64,000 nucleotides of DNA from Eremophila alpestris peregrina (Eukaryota > Chordata > Aves > Passeriformes > Alaudidae), in assembly GCA_009792885.1 (NCBI GenBank), contig WMCF01000012.1, positions 12,009,099-12,073,098 on the forward strand, given 5' to 3'. Of the stretch, positions 48,119 to 60,553 are shown piece by piece. Both the position numbers and the translations under genes were made by a program. The stretch's first letter is position 1. Each line of letters opens with the position of its first letter. The notes beneath the pieces are model-generated. The model did not search any database and was not told the DNA's origin. It saw only the letters and a list, made by a program, of their open reading frames with translations.

Positions 48119-48660
48119 TGTGTCTGGCTGAGCTGGAGCTCATTTTCCCATAGCAACCCTCTCCAGCTTTGCCTTGGCAGCTGAAGGAATGTAGGCGATA
48201 CACCGCTGTTTTGGCTGCTGCTGAGCAGCACTGGCACTTCATCAGCTCTGTCTTTCCAACAGCAGTGCAGCAGTAGGCGGGGGTTTGGCAAGATCCTGGA
48301 AGGGGACACAACAAGGAGAGCTGACCAAATTGACCAAAAGGATATTCCATACCATATTCAGTCTGCTCAGCCATAAAAGATCCAAGAGAGAGGAGTGGGA
48401 CTTTGGGGAAAGGAATTGAGGGTTGCATCTGTTACTGACATTTACCTTCCAGAGCAACCAATATGTGTTACTCCTCAGGAAGTAGAATCACAACACCTAC
48501 TAATGGGAAGTAGAGAATAAGCATTGTGTTTTTCTTTGCTTCTGCATGAAGCCTTTATTTTTGCCTTATTAAGCTGACTTTATCTTGATTCATTGGCTTT
48601 TTCCATTTTGTTTGCTCCCTGCCTGTCCTGCTGAGTGGCTTGGTAGGCATATGCCAAGGA
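48119..48660 (+). mobile_element. Solo LTR (TGTGTCTGGCTGAGCTGGAG family)
   Basis: Starts TGTGTCTGGCTGAGCTGGAG at 48119. It carries 'ctgctgagcagcactggca', 'gagagctgaccaaattgacc', 'ggatattccataccatatt', a TATA-like 'ccataaaagatcc' at 48371-48383, 'ctaatgggaagtagagaataa' and 'ccttattaagctgactttatctt'. It is related to the LTR at 46221-46782, but a different subfamily, and opposite in strand. The 3' end is eroded and the limit near 48660 is approximate. Minus-strand frames of up to 114 codons here are antisense to the LTR and not genes. Confidence 0.8.
48371..48383 (+). promoter_or_regulatory. TATA-like box of LTR
   Basis: 'ccataaaagatcc', located downstream of the 'attccataccatatt' block, where this LTR family normally has its TATA box. 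Activity not shown. Confidence 0.4.
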
Positions 48661-51600
48661 ATGTCAGGAGATGCATACATTAACTTATTAGCAAAAAATT
48701 TAGTGTGGTAAGCTCTGCAAGGATAATACAATGTGATATTCTTTTCTTTGTACTATCATAAGCTGCCTGTTTAGTTTTCATTCCAGAATCTTTATTGTGG
48801 GTGATGAGGCAGGAGACAAGAAGAACTCAGTTTGCTTTTTAGAGAAAGGACAAGCATATATCTTTGGCAGTTAGAAAAAAACTGGATTTAGCTTGAAAAT
48901 AAGTGAATTTTATAAAATTCAGTGAAGGAAATAAACAGGAAAAGCATGATATCTTTTCAGAGCTGCCATTCTTCTCCCCTCCCTCTGTCTCTGCCATGCT
49001 TGAAGAGTAACAGTAAAAGTTCAATTGGGTGTCAGTTTATCCTTTTCCCTCATAGCCATCTGATCAAATTGAAGAGGGCTGGGCAAAAACATTTGTGACA
49101 AAGTGACATAATGGAAACTGAGTGACAAGTACATATGCTGTTATAGCCAAAGGAGAAATTAGAATAAACGCAACTAGAAAGAACTGGAAAGATACAGACC
49201 TCACATTTAATAGTCACTGATGGTTTAGAAGTTTTTTAACTTTGTTATTTAAACTAGAAATTAGAGCACCTAACCAGAGCAGATAATATTTGTGAGGCAG
49301 TTATGTACCAAGTGCACTGCAGTTTGACAATAAGGTTAGCAAGCACAGCTTCCACAAGACACCTAGATGTGACAACAGTTAGATGAATTAGATTGTACAG
49401 TCTGTGTTGCTTCTTCAGCACTGCTCCCAGTATTGGAGGTAGTGTGCATGACTGCTTCGGATACATGTGTAATTTTAGTGAAGCCTGAAATGGAGCGACC
49501 TTGAGAGCACACACACAGGGAACAATGGCAACTGTTCAATTCAAAACATAACACCAACTGAGAAAAGACAATCTTCACTTGCATAACCCCTGGCAATCAT
49601 TCAGTGCAATTAGGACAGCAGAGATTTTTGAATAAAATAAATATTTTTCATAATAGTGACAACTTTCTTATAATCTGATGTGTGTTTTGCAATTTTATTG
49701 TGAAAAATGTGAATTAGGAGGGGAGCTCCTTAATATAGAAGCTTTCGGTTACATGTAACAACTAAGATAACTGTATGTGTGAAGGCATTCTTCCTCTTCT
49801 CCCCATTGAAAGCCTGAGATTTCATGGTCTTACTGCTACCTAAATTAAGTAAGGTGTTCTAAAAATACATTTCTAGGTCACATACTCCTGCTGAGTCCCT
49901 TGCTGTATGAATTCTTCAAGTTTAAATTTCTGGAAGTGCAGAAGAAAGATGATGCAATTAAGCTTGTTAGAGGCCTAGGAAAGAGATACAGAATTAAATA
50001 TATGTAATTGTTATCATGAGGCAAGATAAAAAAAGCTTACTCATAACTTCTTGTTTACACACCTGTTTCAAAATACAGAAATACAAAATTGCAGTTTGGG
50101 AAACATTCTGATTTGCAGAGGTGACTCATTTCAGCAAAGGTCAATTTCTTAAGTGATATTTCATTGCTTTTTCCCTCTGGTTCTGGGCATCATGAAAATA
50201 AGTATTTGTGAAAGGCATGTTAAGGTAATTTACACATGCACACTTAACCTGTCTATTTGGCACTTCCCTGATGGAGTGTATAAATATCTAACTTATTGTC
50301 TTTGATTTTTCTTGTTTTTCCTCACACAGTAACCTGAAATGTTCAGGTTTCTGCTAGCACTGAGTGACAGAGAAACACTAAGTCATCTCTTCATACATAA
50401 ATATTCTTCTTCTGAATATTACTGAGGTACTAAGAAACCTATAAATATAAATTACAGTAGAGCTGTGGAATTCCAAAAGTTCTAGTATGTAGCACACAAT
50501 AAAGTTGCTCCCAGAAACCAAATAATTAGCAGAGCCAATTATGGTTTATGGTATCTAGCATACAAGGGTTTTTCTAGATATTTCTAGATATTTCTGAGCT
50601 GAAACTTTTGTCTCCACAACCCCTTATCCTTCATCAATTCGCTTTCATTGAAATGTATTTTGAAATATTCAGACTTAAAAAAAGACTGCTGTACAACAGC
50701 AGTTCAGAACCTCTTTGTGAGTCTTTATTTATTTTTATTTGTTTGTTTAAAGGTAAATATCCAAGATAATTTTAACACCTAAAGCTAATCAAGTAAAACT
50801 ATAGTAAACATTACTTCAAGGCAGCCGCTGTTAGATCACATAATGCCAAGTAATGATAAGATGTTAATAGTTTCTTCATGCTATGGCCCATCCATGACCC
50901 ACAAAGATAATGAAGAGATTTTTAAATTATTCCTCTGTTATGATTTAAATCTATTCCTCTTTTGTGAGAAAATGTTATGATTTCAAAAAAATGAAATAAT
51001 ATCAATAATGAAAATTCATGCAGAATTAGTACATGAGATCAAAAATCCTAGCATGATTTCATTTCAGAGATGGCATTCATATAAGTACATCTTAATTCTT
51101 CTATAAATATCAAATAGGTTATGAAGAATTTGAGAAAATTAGCCATCATCACCTAATGAAAGGAGCTGAGAACTCCAATTTCATTTAGAAAGTTGAGACC
51201 TAATAATGAAATAGTGGCGTCATTCTAATGAATTCTGATATAATGCTTGATGTGGAGCACTGGAACGACCTGTGAAATATCTGACTTGTCATTTGGAAAG
51301 CCAAATGAGTAATTCAACACTTACAGCTTTTTGAAAATTTATTTTCCTTAATTTGAAACCAGTTTTAAAAAGGAAATGCTATCACCACTTCTTGGTTACT
51401 GATAATTTGTACATAGATCAAAATAATTTTTTTTTACCAATCAACAATTGGTAAAAATCAACAAGTTTAGACATTACTTGCAAATATGTCTCAAGATTTA
51501 TATTTTCATCTGGATGAGTTCTATACAAGGAATCTGTTACAAACAGAATCCAGTAAGAGAAACAAGTCTTCTGTGTATCACTTATGGCAATTAAATCTGG

Positions 51601-54509
51601 GACACTTAGAAAGAAGGCTTTAGCTCTTCATTATGATTATTGCCCATATTTTGCAAGACAAGCCAGCTCAGCATAATTTTCGCTAACCACACACATACCC
51701 ATATGAACAAAGCAGGCATTTAAAAATGCAAACAAATAAATAAAGTCAATACATTTCAGATTTACTCCACTCATGTATTATCAAGCAAGGCTTGACTAAT
51801 ATGTAGATTTAGGAAGAGTTTGTGAAACTTCATTATGGAAAAAGAATATTTTATTTTTATCTTTTTCAATAAACATGACAATCTATTCCCCATTAGAAAG
51901 CTTTTGTATTCCTGGAGTGGGGCAGGGGAAGAGAAGTAGTTAAAAAAAAATTAAGTCACTCAAGTTGAAATTTTATTTAAAAGTGAATTAATGGTAGTCA
52001 CAATTTCTAGACCTGAGTGTTCTGTTTCTTGTAGCTTCACAGGTGAAATAGAGTGCCACAGAGATAGGGTTATGCAACATACCCAATATTTGAATATGTA
52101 GTTGTTTTTGACACTCTTGCATGTATTAGAAATTATCTACCTTGTTATTTAACTCGTGGTTACTTTGTGATATCATCAAACCTCACTAGGGAAGCATTCT
52201 CATTGACATGAATGCACATTCATTCAAGATAAGAATGAGAAATGGCAAAAAAAATTAATGCTTTATGGTATTTCTGCAGTGAGGAAGAAGAATGGGACTC
52301 TGAAACTATTTTAACAGAAATTTGGCAAGGCCTTACTACTGGCAATATATATACAAATCCTACAGTGAGGGTGCAAATGTCTGAGATGGCAGAACTTAAA
52401 ATAAAAAGTAAAATTAGATAGAGGAAGGGAAAAGGGATACAAAATCAGATACAGTGAATTTTTAAGAATTTTTTTTCTCTTTTTACCATGAATCAGCAAA
52501 TTTTTTTAAAGATAAAAATCAACACCCCACCAAAAAAAAAAAAAAGTACTTTTAGTGCTTTTAGTAGATTTTAGTGAGATGGTCAGATTCCAACTTCTGC
52601 AGTGAGATGGCTGACATGAAATCAATAGATGGTTACAAAATGCACCAGGTGTTCAATTTAGGGGAAAAATATCTTATCCGGAGATGAGACTTTTGACCTC
52701 CTAATTCAATAAATTAAACTAATAGAAGACTGAAATTCTGGCATGCATAAAGATTATCACCATCAAATGCTAGCACTAAATGTATGGCACTGAGGATTAC
52801 TTCAATACTTACTTGATTATGAGGTGTTGAAATATCAGTAGTTAAACAGTTTAGGACTCATTTGATTACAGCATATATTGGATGAAAAAGCATATGCAAG
52901 TTATTCTACAGTTGCTTCACAGAACTGGTGGGGTTTGGCTCTCCCAACAAGAAATTGGATGACATCCTCTCTCAGGTCTGAAGTTTATACCCTTCTCCAG
53001 GAATAAAATGTGTTGAAATTGCACTTGCTCTCCTATTTTTGTCTCAGAGACTAAGAAATCTGACAACTTACTGCCATTATTTGTGCAGCAGAACTTGAAT
53101 TGGATTTTTCCAAAACAAATGATTAATGTATAAGAGTTTGCAATTTAATACTAGGGGTTTTTTTCTGCACAAGCATCTTGGATCCTGTTTTCAGCAACTG
53201 ATTTAACATATAAATTGGCCAAACTTGGCAAAAGTCAAGAATATTTAATAGGATACAGATGGTACAGCAGAAAGCAATATCTAGAGATTTGGGTGACTTG
53301 AATGCTCTTTAGCCCTCTACCAGCTGCTTTGGCTCAAGTGTGAATGAAGACCTTTTAAGAATCAATAAGTGTATCTTATGTTGTGCCTAAGCATTGCCCA
53401 CCCAACTAAGCTGACACCAAAAACAAAAGCAACCATATGGTTTTAAGTATATTAATGAACAGGGCACTACAGCTTGATACTCAAGTTTAAATATGTTAAT
53501 GTAATGCCATCAATTCCTTTCACATTGCTGATTTCCATCGGCCATCTAATACAAAGAAATGTAATTCTCTCCAGATTTTCAGTTTCAATGGTAACAGAAA
53601 ATAAAATAGACAGCAATTGCCTGAGGCTAGAGGAAAATGGAAGAGACACTCAATTTCTTTCTTTACAAACCATAATAAAATCACAGTCAATAGATTTTAG
53701 TTATTGGAATCATAAAACAACACTAGCTGCAGTTAAGAATTAAGTCCTTTGGGGCTGTAAGTGCTCTATATGGTGCTTTCAGCTTGTAATGAATGATTAC
53801 TAATTACAAGTCTCAGATTATATTGCAAGCATTTAAGTGCTGATGTCCCACTATAATAAAGCAGAGAACCTCGAGCAGTGTCCTCTTTTCTTTTTTATGC
53901 AGCAGCACACTGCATTTGATGAATTGATCTTCAAGTTCCTAATAAACGCTAAAACATAAGTGATGGAGTGGATTCCAATTGTAAATGGATTCCTAGGGCA
54001 TTAGATGCTGGAGGCAATATCCTAACAATACTCCATGCTTTCCTCTAACATTGACTCGTTATTACATTCAGAGGCTCTTGTGGTTGTGTATATCAAGAGC
54101 AACATTATTGCCACAGTTCAAACTATATACAGCTGTGAAATCTTCTTGGCAAAAATAGAAGGAAAAAACTGGGAGACAAAAAAGATGCTAATCTACCCCA
54201 TCACAACAGTTCCAACAGTAATGATCAAACAAACAAACAAATCAAAACTGGAACATGGGAAATTCTGGCTGCATTCTGGAAAGAGAACTGTGGAGGTGGT
54301 TAAAAATGGCAATATTCAGGGATGCACTGATCATAACCCTAAACCACCTGCTATCATTGGACCTGCTTCAAGCAGGGTCTGGGGTTGGTGACCTAGCTGG
54401 TGATCTGAAGATCACTACCAGCACTACAACTGTGGTGAAATTCCACTTGATACTACAGATAAAGGCTTATTAGCTTGGATTATGGACCAAATATCATACT
54501 GCCCATCCG
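48661..54509. other. AT-rich non-coding stretch, no gene seen
   Basis: No gene or repeat family recognised. It includes a perfect 11-bp-arm hairpin (51431-51457), a short 11-mer tandem repeat near 50573-50598, and a run of 14 A near 52532. Sub-stretches at 51190-51310 and 53740-53870 contain dense TAAT-type cores with little low-complexity sequence. They are possible conserved elements, but this is only a visual impression. Confidence 0.5.
51431..51457. other. Perfect hairpin, 11-bp arms
   Basis: TTTTTACCAAT and ATTGGTAAAAA are perfect reverse complements with a 5-base loop (caaca). Confidence 0.8.
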
Positions 54510-54515
54510 TAGATC

Positions 54516-54843
54516 TGTGTCTTCTCCCCAGGAAGGGGGGCACAGCACCAGGATACATACACGGATACCTCTGAGGTAACAGACATAACGAGATCATGCC
54601 TTTCAGCAAGCAAAGGGCTACTTTGTTTTCAGGGGCACTGCTGAAAACCAAACCTGGCACCCTGAGGAACCAGATCCTTTATTGCAGAACTGTTTCTGAC
54701 TGGTCAGCCCCACCCTGTCAAGCTGCAGGGTTTTATTCATCCCAGCTATCAGGCTTTGAATTCAGTTTTGGTGGACCTTGTAAGGTTCCTGACTATCCAC
54801 ATCTCCATCCTGTCCAGGACCTCCTGCATTCCTGCCTTCCTGC
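54516..54843 (-). mobile_element. Candidate LTR, decayed
   Basis: Read on the minus strand this GC-richer block has 'atgaataaaaccctgcagcttgacaggg' (TATA-like, complement at about 54715-54742). About 55 bp later comes 'ctgcaataaaggatctgg' (AATAAA in complement at 54675-54685), then a GC-rich tail ending 'gagaagacaca' at about 54516. That order is LTR-like: TATA, polyadenylation signal, U5, CA end. I do not recognise the family, the outer TG end (about 54843) is a guess, and there is no clear target duplication. Confidence 0.35.
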
Positions 54844-54850
54844 ATATTAA

Positions 54851-57800
54851 CTCTTTCTATCAACTTGAACTAATCACAGACCTTTACATCAACTCAGAAT
54901 TTCATCATTCATGCTGTTGTCAACTAGTCACATCCATATCTCACCAGTTTGGTTACAACATTCCAAAATACAGAAGATACAGGATGCTTGATACTTTTGA
55001 CCTTGATTTAGACACAGTCACTTCTTTTATGACAAAATAGAGAGAGTGTAAGCATGTTTACATATTTTAAAATGGGCTTAAACAGAATGAATATATGATA
55101 AAATTAATATAAATTATCATTTATGAAATTTTAAAATTATAAATACATCCATACTTTTGAATTTCATTAGGCTTCCTTTTTTAGGCTTGTAAGTAAATTA
55201 TACTTTTTATATAAACTAGCTTCAAAGAGTAAGCATTAAATTTTTCAGAAAATGTAATTAAAAGCATACCATTATAATCACAACTTTAAAATTTACAAAG
55301 ATCAGTAAAAATTTCTGAGCAGTTAAGCAAAGAAAAGTTTTGATAGATAAGGCTGCAATAGCCATTTCTGCATTGTTCAATTTTTTCCTCGCATCCAGCA
55401 TGAGTGTCTTAGTTTGTTCCCACTGTTCCTCATTTTCATGCCCTGTACCACTACTACTATGCAATATAGTTAAAAAGAATCACATGAATTACACAAGTAC
55501 CTTCATCTGAAACATCTAATCTACATTTTAAATAACTTAAGACACAGAGTGGGCTTAAACACATTTCGTCCCAGGTGAAAATCCATTATAAAATCTAATT
55601 TGTAGAAGCTCTTGTTTAAACTTGCAATTCCTATGAGAATGTTTTTGTGTTGGTGCCTTTCCAGCAATCACAAATCAGGGATGAAAGAGGATCTAGAAAT
55701 CCTTATGGCTCTATCAGTCTGCTCAGAATAGAGTCAGGTAACAGAACTGTCAGAAATGTCCAATGATTCTCTGGATCACAACTGTCACTATGAATAGTTG
55801 CTGGTGGCTTATTAGCCCTGGTTTTCCTAATAAAAATAGAGGTGTTTTAAAGTGCCACTGATAGCAGTGCATTCATGTTGGCACTGCATGCCAAATATCA
55901 TCATCACACCTGCACCTGTCATGAGCACACAGTGTTCTTCTCAAAAGTTATGAAAATACTTTTCTGATTTCATTACCTCATACATTATATTCTGAAAACA
56001 ATTCTTTTCAACTTTTATTTTGTCTTTTTCATAATCTCTTAAATAAAAATTCACTTAAAGGAAAATTTATTTCATTTTCCTGACTTCTCTCTTTTCTGTA
56101 ACTCCTCTGATATTATTTCAAACATCATCTTCTCATTAACAGTCTTTAATTTATTTTACTTTTTAAAATAACTTCTCATTCTCTGCTTCTCAGTTGTGTT
56201 CTACTTGATCTGAACTTACCTCATCTAGGCTTCTCCCTTATACCACCAATGATATTTGTGAAAACAAATTCCAAAAGGCCTTTTTTCCCCAGTTAAAGAA
56301 AAACCCACTGTCATTGTCTCCTCCCCTTCATCTTCAAATAATATTTAGTGTTCAAAATAATTTTACTTTTTAACTTTTCCACCATCCTTCATAATACAGT
56401 GAAAATTACAGACGTAAACCTTTGTGGTAAGCCAGAATTGCCATCTGTCTAATTCAGTTTTGCAAAAGAAAACCTCAGTTTGTGTTTCACTATTATTTCC
56501 TGATCACATCTAGCTCACACTTTCCCCTTTTAGCCGTGGCTATCACTGGGAATATAATCAGTGGACTAGACTAATATAACAAAAGGAAAAGCTTGGGATT
56601 TTCCTGGTGCCAATATCTTTTAATAAATTGTCATTTATTTTGCTCAGATTAAGGTTAAAAAAATACAAAAGAGCAAGCCTGCACTAAAGGATACTTAAAT
56701 ATTCTAGCTTAAATGTTGTGAAGTTTAGTTCACTGAACCTACCTAGTGCCATCTCTGAAATTAATAAGCAGATCAGCTACAATAAAAAAAAATATATCTA
56801 TTCAAAGGATGTAAAGATTTAATGGCCAGATCACCTGTACTATTTTCTTGTAGGAATAAAATTACAGATTAACAGATGTGTTAAGGTTTGTGCAGGATAA
56901 AAAGAAACTGAATATTTACAATTAATGGAAGAAAATAATGATTATCAAAAATGTTACACTATTCAGCCGCAGATAATCAGGATGTTGTGCTCAGAAATAC
57001 TTAGACAAATAGATATGCCAATTAAATACATATGGTGGGTAGAACTACTGGTATTCACCACGTATTGTGGCATTAGTATCATATTAGATATGCTAATTTG
57101 TTACAATTAACCTTTTGTAATTGCTTTAAAGACCTTGTCTAACCATGCAGAATATTACTTCATTGAAGAAATAACTGATCAAATATAAAAATAGAGGCAA
57201 GACTTCAAGAAACTAATTACACTGTCTGTATACAGAACATTTTTCCTGCTAAGGCTTAAGTCACCTTTATATATTCATGTATTCTTCCAGACAATCTTAG
57301 TAATGGAGAATGATTGCTCAAAGTTAAATATTTGGCTTTCATTTTTCTCCTCTGAATTTGAGCGGTGAAATGCAGCCGAATGCTTACATGGGTTGGGGCA
57401 GAGGGAAGAAGGATGATAAAAGCAGAGTATAGTTTACAATTGTGTATTAAAATTAAGGATACTATTTGCAAATTTTGTGCTTCATTGCCCAACATATGCT
57501 GATGCAGACAAAAAAGAACCAGCACAGATGTTTTCCCAGTAATAGGTTCTGTAGTAACAGGCCAAGTGGCAGAATGCTGGAGATCAATCACTTGAGTAAA
57601 GTGACTAGAGTGGGTTTTGAAAGGTGTGAGCTGCATGGATCAGATTCCCTGAATTAGAATCTTACTCTGTATAACCAAAAACGGAACACCGTTATTGAAG
57701 AAAGTTAGTCTGAAATAGATTTGCTTTTTAGTACATGAGAACCTTACTCATTACTAGGCTGTTGTTATTGAGGGGTAGCCCTGCTCCCTAATATGCGGTA

Positions 57801-59139
57801 AAGACTTTAACATTTAGAGTCTTATTGCTTGAATCATTTATTAGTTTAATAAGCACACTTAGTTCCACTTCTGCACATTTTGTCTAAAATGCTTTGGACT
57901 ATTTCAGTGCCACGTGACTCACTTGAGAAATTAAGAAATTCATCCAAGGGAAATGTTCAGACTGAAAGCATAAATTTAACTTCAGAGGTTGGGAGACTTC
58001 CCTTTGCTACTAAGTACTTGCTATCTTTGCAGGTATCCTTTGAGAGTATCTATAAGAAAGAATAGAAGACATGCAAGATTAGCACCAAACACATTTAATA
58101 TCTATTATTAACATTATTTAAAAACTTAAGGAGAAATGTGGTATGACCTTGTTACTGAGCCCTTGCTCTGCTGGTAACTACACAAACATGAGTAAGTGCC
58201 AGTGCTGAATCTTGAGCCCTAATAAATGTAGCCAAACAAAAAACTGCAAAAGTACAACGGTAAAACAAGAAAAATGTTTTCAAGGTTTATTGATTCATTG
58301 CTGTTTATTTTTGGGACATGTCTTGCTAAATTCAGAAAAACGTTTGTGTAAAAGTGGTAATATTTTTCTTGGAAGAAGACTTCCAAGTAACTTTTCTATT
58401 AGAAATTTCATATGACTCACAAGTACCACCTGAATTTATTTGTAACATAAAACATGGCACAAAAGCAAGCCCAGCTGGATGAACTGAAATACTTAGTCAT
58501 TCCTCAAGAGTTTAATTGAACCTTGAACTAACATTCCAGAAAAAATTAACCTAAGATAATACATTTCCATGAAACTTTCAACCTGGAGATCTAAGCTATT
58601 CTAAAGACAAGAATATGCTGAAAATTTAAAAATCAGCATTCACAATGTATTTCGAATTCTGAGAAATCCAAAATTTTCTGAACTTTTAAATTATTTTTTC
58701 ATCCTTCATTGGTGTTGCACAGAAGATAAAGCTGTTGCAACAAATCTGTTCTTTACCTCGTCACTTTCTAGTGGTTCATCCAAATGAGAAAATAGGAAAA
58801 AAAAAATATGATTCAGATGACTGTTTGCCTAAATTTAATCAACAAAATACAGGGTAAATATTATTCTGAATCATGGAAATCAGTTGCTCTTTTTAGTCCT
58901 GCTGGCTTTGTCTACCCATATTTCAACAAAAATTGGTGATTACAGCTTTTCAACCTGCCTATTCCTGCAAATATGCAGCTGCCTTGTAGGGCGATGAAGA
59001 ACATGGATACAGTGTACAACATTTCCACAGTTACCGACTGTGTAATAGTAGTCTTGGACAAGTACTTGGAGGAGAAGTGCATATCACACTTAAAGATTCT
59101 CTCTGTGAAGAGTCAGTACACAATTACCTTTAGATTTCC
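54851..59139. other. AT-rich non-coding stretch, no gene seen
   Basis: No supported gene. The 126-codon minus-strand frame at 57256-57636 has no recognised domain. I see no repeat family that I can name. Confidence 0.5.
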
Positions 59140-59537
59140 AACACCATGAATGAGCATCAGAAATTTAGAAAAAATTATTGAAGAGGAACATTCCATTGTA
59201 TTTGAAAAGTCATGGCAATCACACGAATTCCCGGTGCCTGGAAAAGAGAAGACAAAACCCATTATTATAAAGGGTATAAAAGGAGACTTTGGAAACTACT
59301 GGTTAGTCAGCCTCACCTCCATACCTCATAACATCATGGAACAGACCTCCCTGGAAGCCAGGCAAAGGACATGAAAGACAGAGATGTGCTTAGAAACAGC
59401 CAACATGGATTCACCAAAGCAAACCATATCTGAGTAAAGTGGTGGCCTTGTATGCAGAATGATGGAGCTGGCAAATAAGGAAAGAGCTACCAAAGTTCTC
59501 TATCTGGACATGAAATGATGCCACCCGCATTTTTGTC

Positions 59538-59774
59538 ATGTTGGAGAGATACAGGTTTGATGGACAAGGTATGGCCCTGTCCAAAAGTTGCAGTCTCAAT
59601 GTCAGATTGAGATGTGTGTGTGGCGTCCCTCAGGGAGCTGTACTTGGGCCGGTGCTGTTCAGTGTCTTTATGTCTTTTAGTGACATAAACAGTGAGATTA
59701 TTTGCATTCTCAACAACTTTATGGGGTACATCAAGATGAAGTGCAGTTGGTATACTATTGGGATGACATGTTGA
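59538..59774 (+). pseudogene. CR1 ORF2 reverse-transcriptase remnant
   Basis: Open stretch with the RT V-P-Q-G-x-V-L-G-P-V-L-F box well kept, but no recognisable F-A-D-D downstream (an N-N-F-M stretch lies at the expected place). The polymerase active site is destroyed. Fragment of the CR1 at 59140-60553. Confidence 0.75.
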
Positions 59775-60240
59775 GAGATCTTGATAGACTTGTGAGAAGT
59801 GAACAGCTTGATAGTTGAACAAGTCAAGTGAAAGATTCTGCATGTCGGTTGAGACCATCCCAAAGATCAGGACAGCCTGGGGTATGAATGGATTGTGAGA
59901 AGCCCTATGTAGAAGGGACTTGGAGATATTGCCGGAGCAAAAATTGGAAATGAGGCAGCAAAGTGCATTTGCAGCCCAGAAAGCCAATGGTATCTTGAAT
60001 TGCAGCAAAAAAAAGTGGCCAGTATGTTGGGGGAGAAGATTTTCCTAATTTACTCTGTGCTGCTAAGACCTCACTTGGACTACTGCATCCAGCTCTGGGC
60101 CTCTCAGCACTAAAACACACAAAAATGTGTCAGAGGGTCCAGATAAGGGCCTAGAAAATGGTCAAAGGGCTAGAACAGCGCTCCTGTGACTAAAGATGAG
60201 AGACTTATAGTTGTTCAAACTTTGATTATGTAAAGGATAT

Positions 60241-60453
60241 GTGGCCTTTCAATATAAAAAGGAAGCTTACAAGAATGATGAGGAATGCCTTTTTACCAGT
60301 CCCTGTAATAACAGAACTAAGGCTAATGGTTTTAAAATGAAAAAGAGGTGGTTTGATTCAGATATAAAGAAGAGGTTTTTTACAGTAAGTGTGATGAGAC
60401 ACTGGAACAGTTTGCTCCAAGAAGCTGGAAGTGTTCAAGGCCAGATTGGATAA
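60241..60453 (+). pseudogene. CR1 ORF2 C-terminal remnant
   Basis: Frame with 'KRFFTVSVMRHWNSLLQEAGS', the conserved R-H-W-x-x-L end of CR1 ORF2, followed by 'VQGQIG' where intact copies read through to a short tail. Frame-shifted relative to the RT remnant upstream. Confidence 0.7.
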
Positions 60454-60553
60454 GACCTTGCCCAACCTGCTCTCGTGAAAGATGTCCCTGTCTGTGCCAC
60501 GGGGTATTGCAACTTTAAAGGTCCCTTCCAACCCAAATCATTCTATGATGCTT

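Larger units (their letters stand above)
59140..60553 (+). mobile_element. CR1 LINE, 5'-truncated, with 3' end
   Basis: Plus-strand CR1 from just upstream of the RT domain ('IVFEKSWQSHEFPVPG' at about 59193-59240) through the RT box 'GVPQGAVLGPVLFSVF' at 59624-59671. The FADD region is lost to mutation. It then runs through the C-terminal coding part ('VSVMRHWNSLL', 60391-60423) to the tail 'ggtcccttccaacccaaatcattctatgatg', ending at 60553. It is old and full of stops and frame shifts. The 173-codon minus-strand frame at 59487-60008 is antisense to it and is the longest open frame in the window. Intact 3' end plus 5' truncation is standard for CR1. Confidence 0.9.

Noticed and set aside
48052..48457. 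Minus-strand frames up to 114 codons
   Set aside because: Antisense to the LTR that starts at 48119.
46221..48660. Provirus bounded by the two LTRs
   Set aside because: The LTRs are in opposite orientation and of different subfamilies, and no gag, pol or env motif lies between them.
54325..54420. CR1 tail-like text 'cctgcttcaagcagggtctgggg'
   Set aside because: The match is short and not followed by the CR1 end; not enough to call an element.
59487..60008. Longest open frame in the window, 173 codons on the minus strand
   Set aside because: It is antisense to a plus-strand CR1 whose RT box and C-terminal signature are readable in the sense direction.
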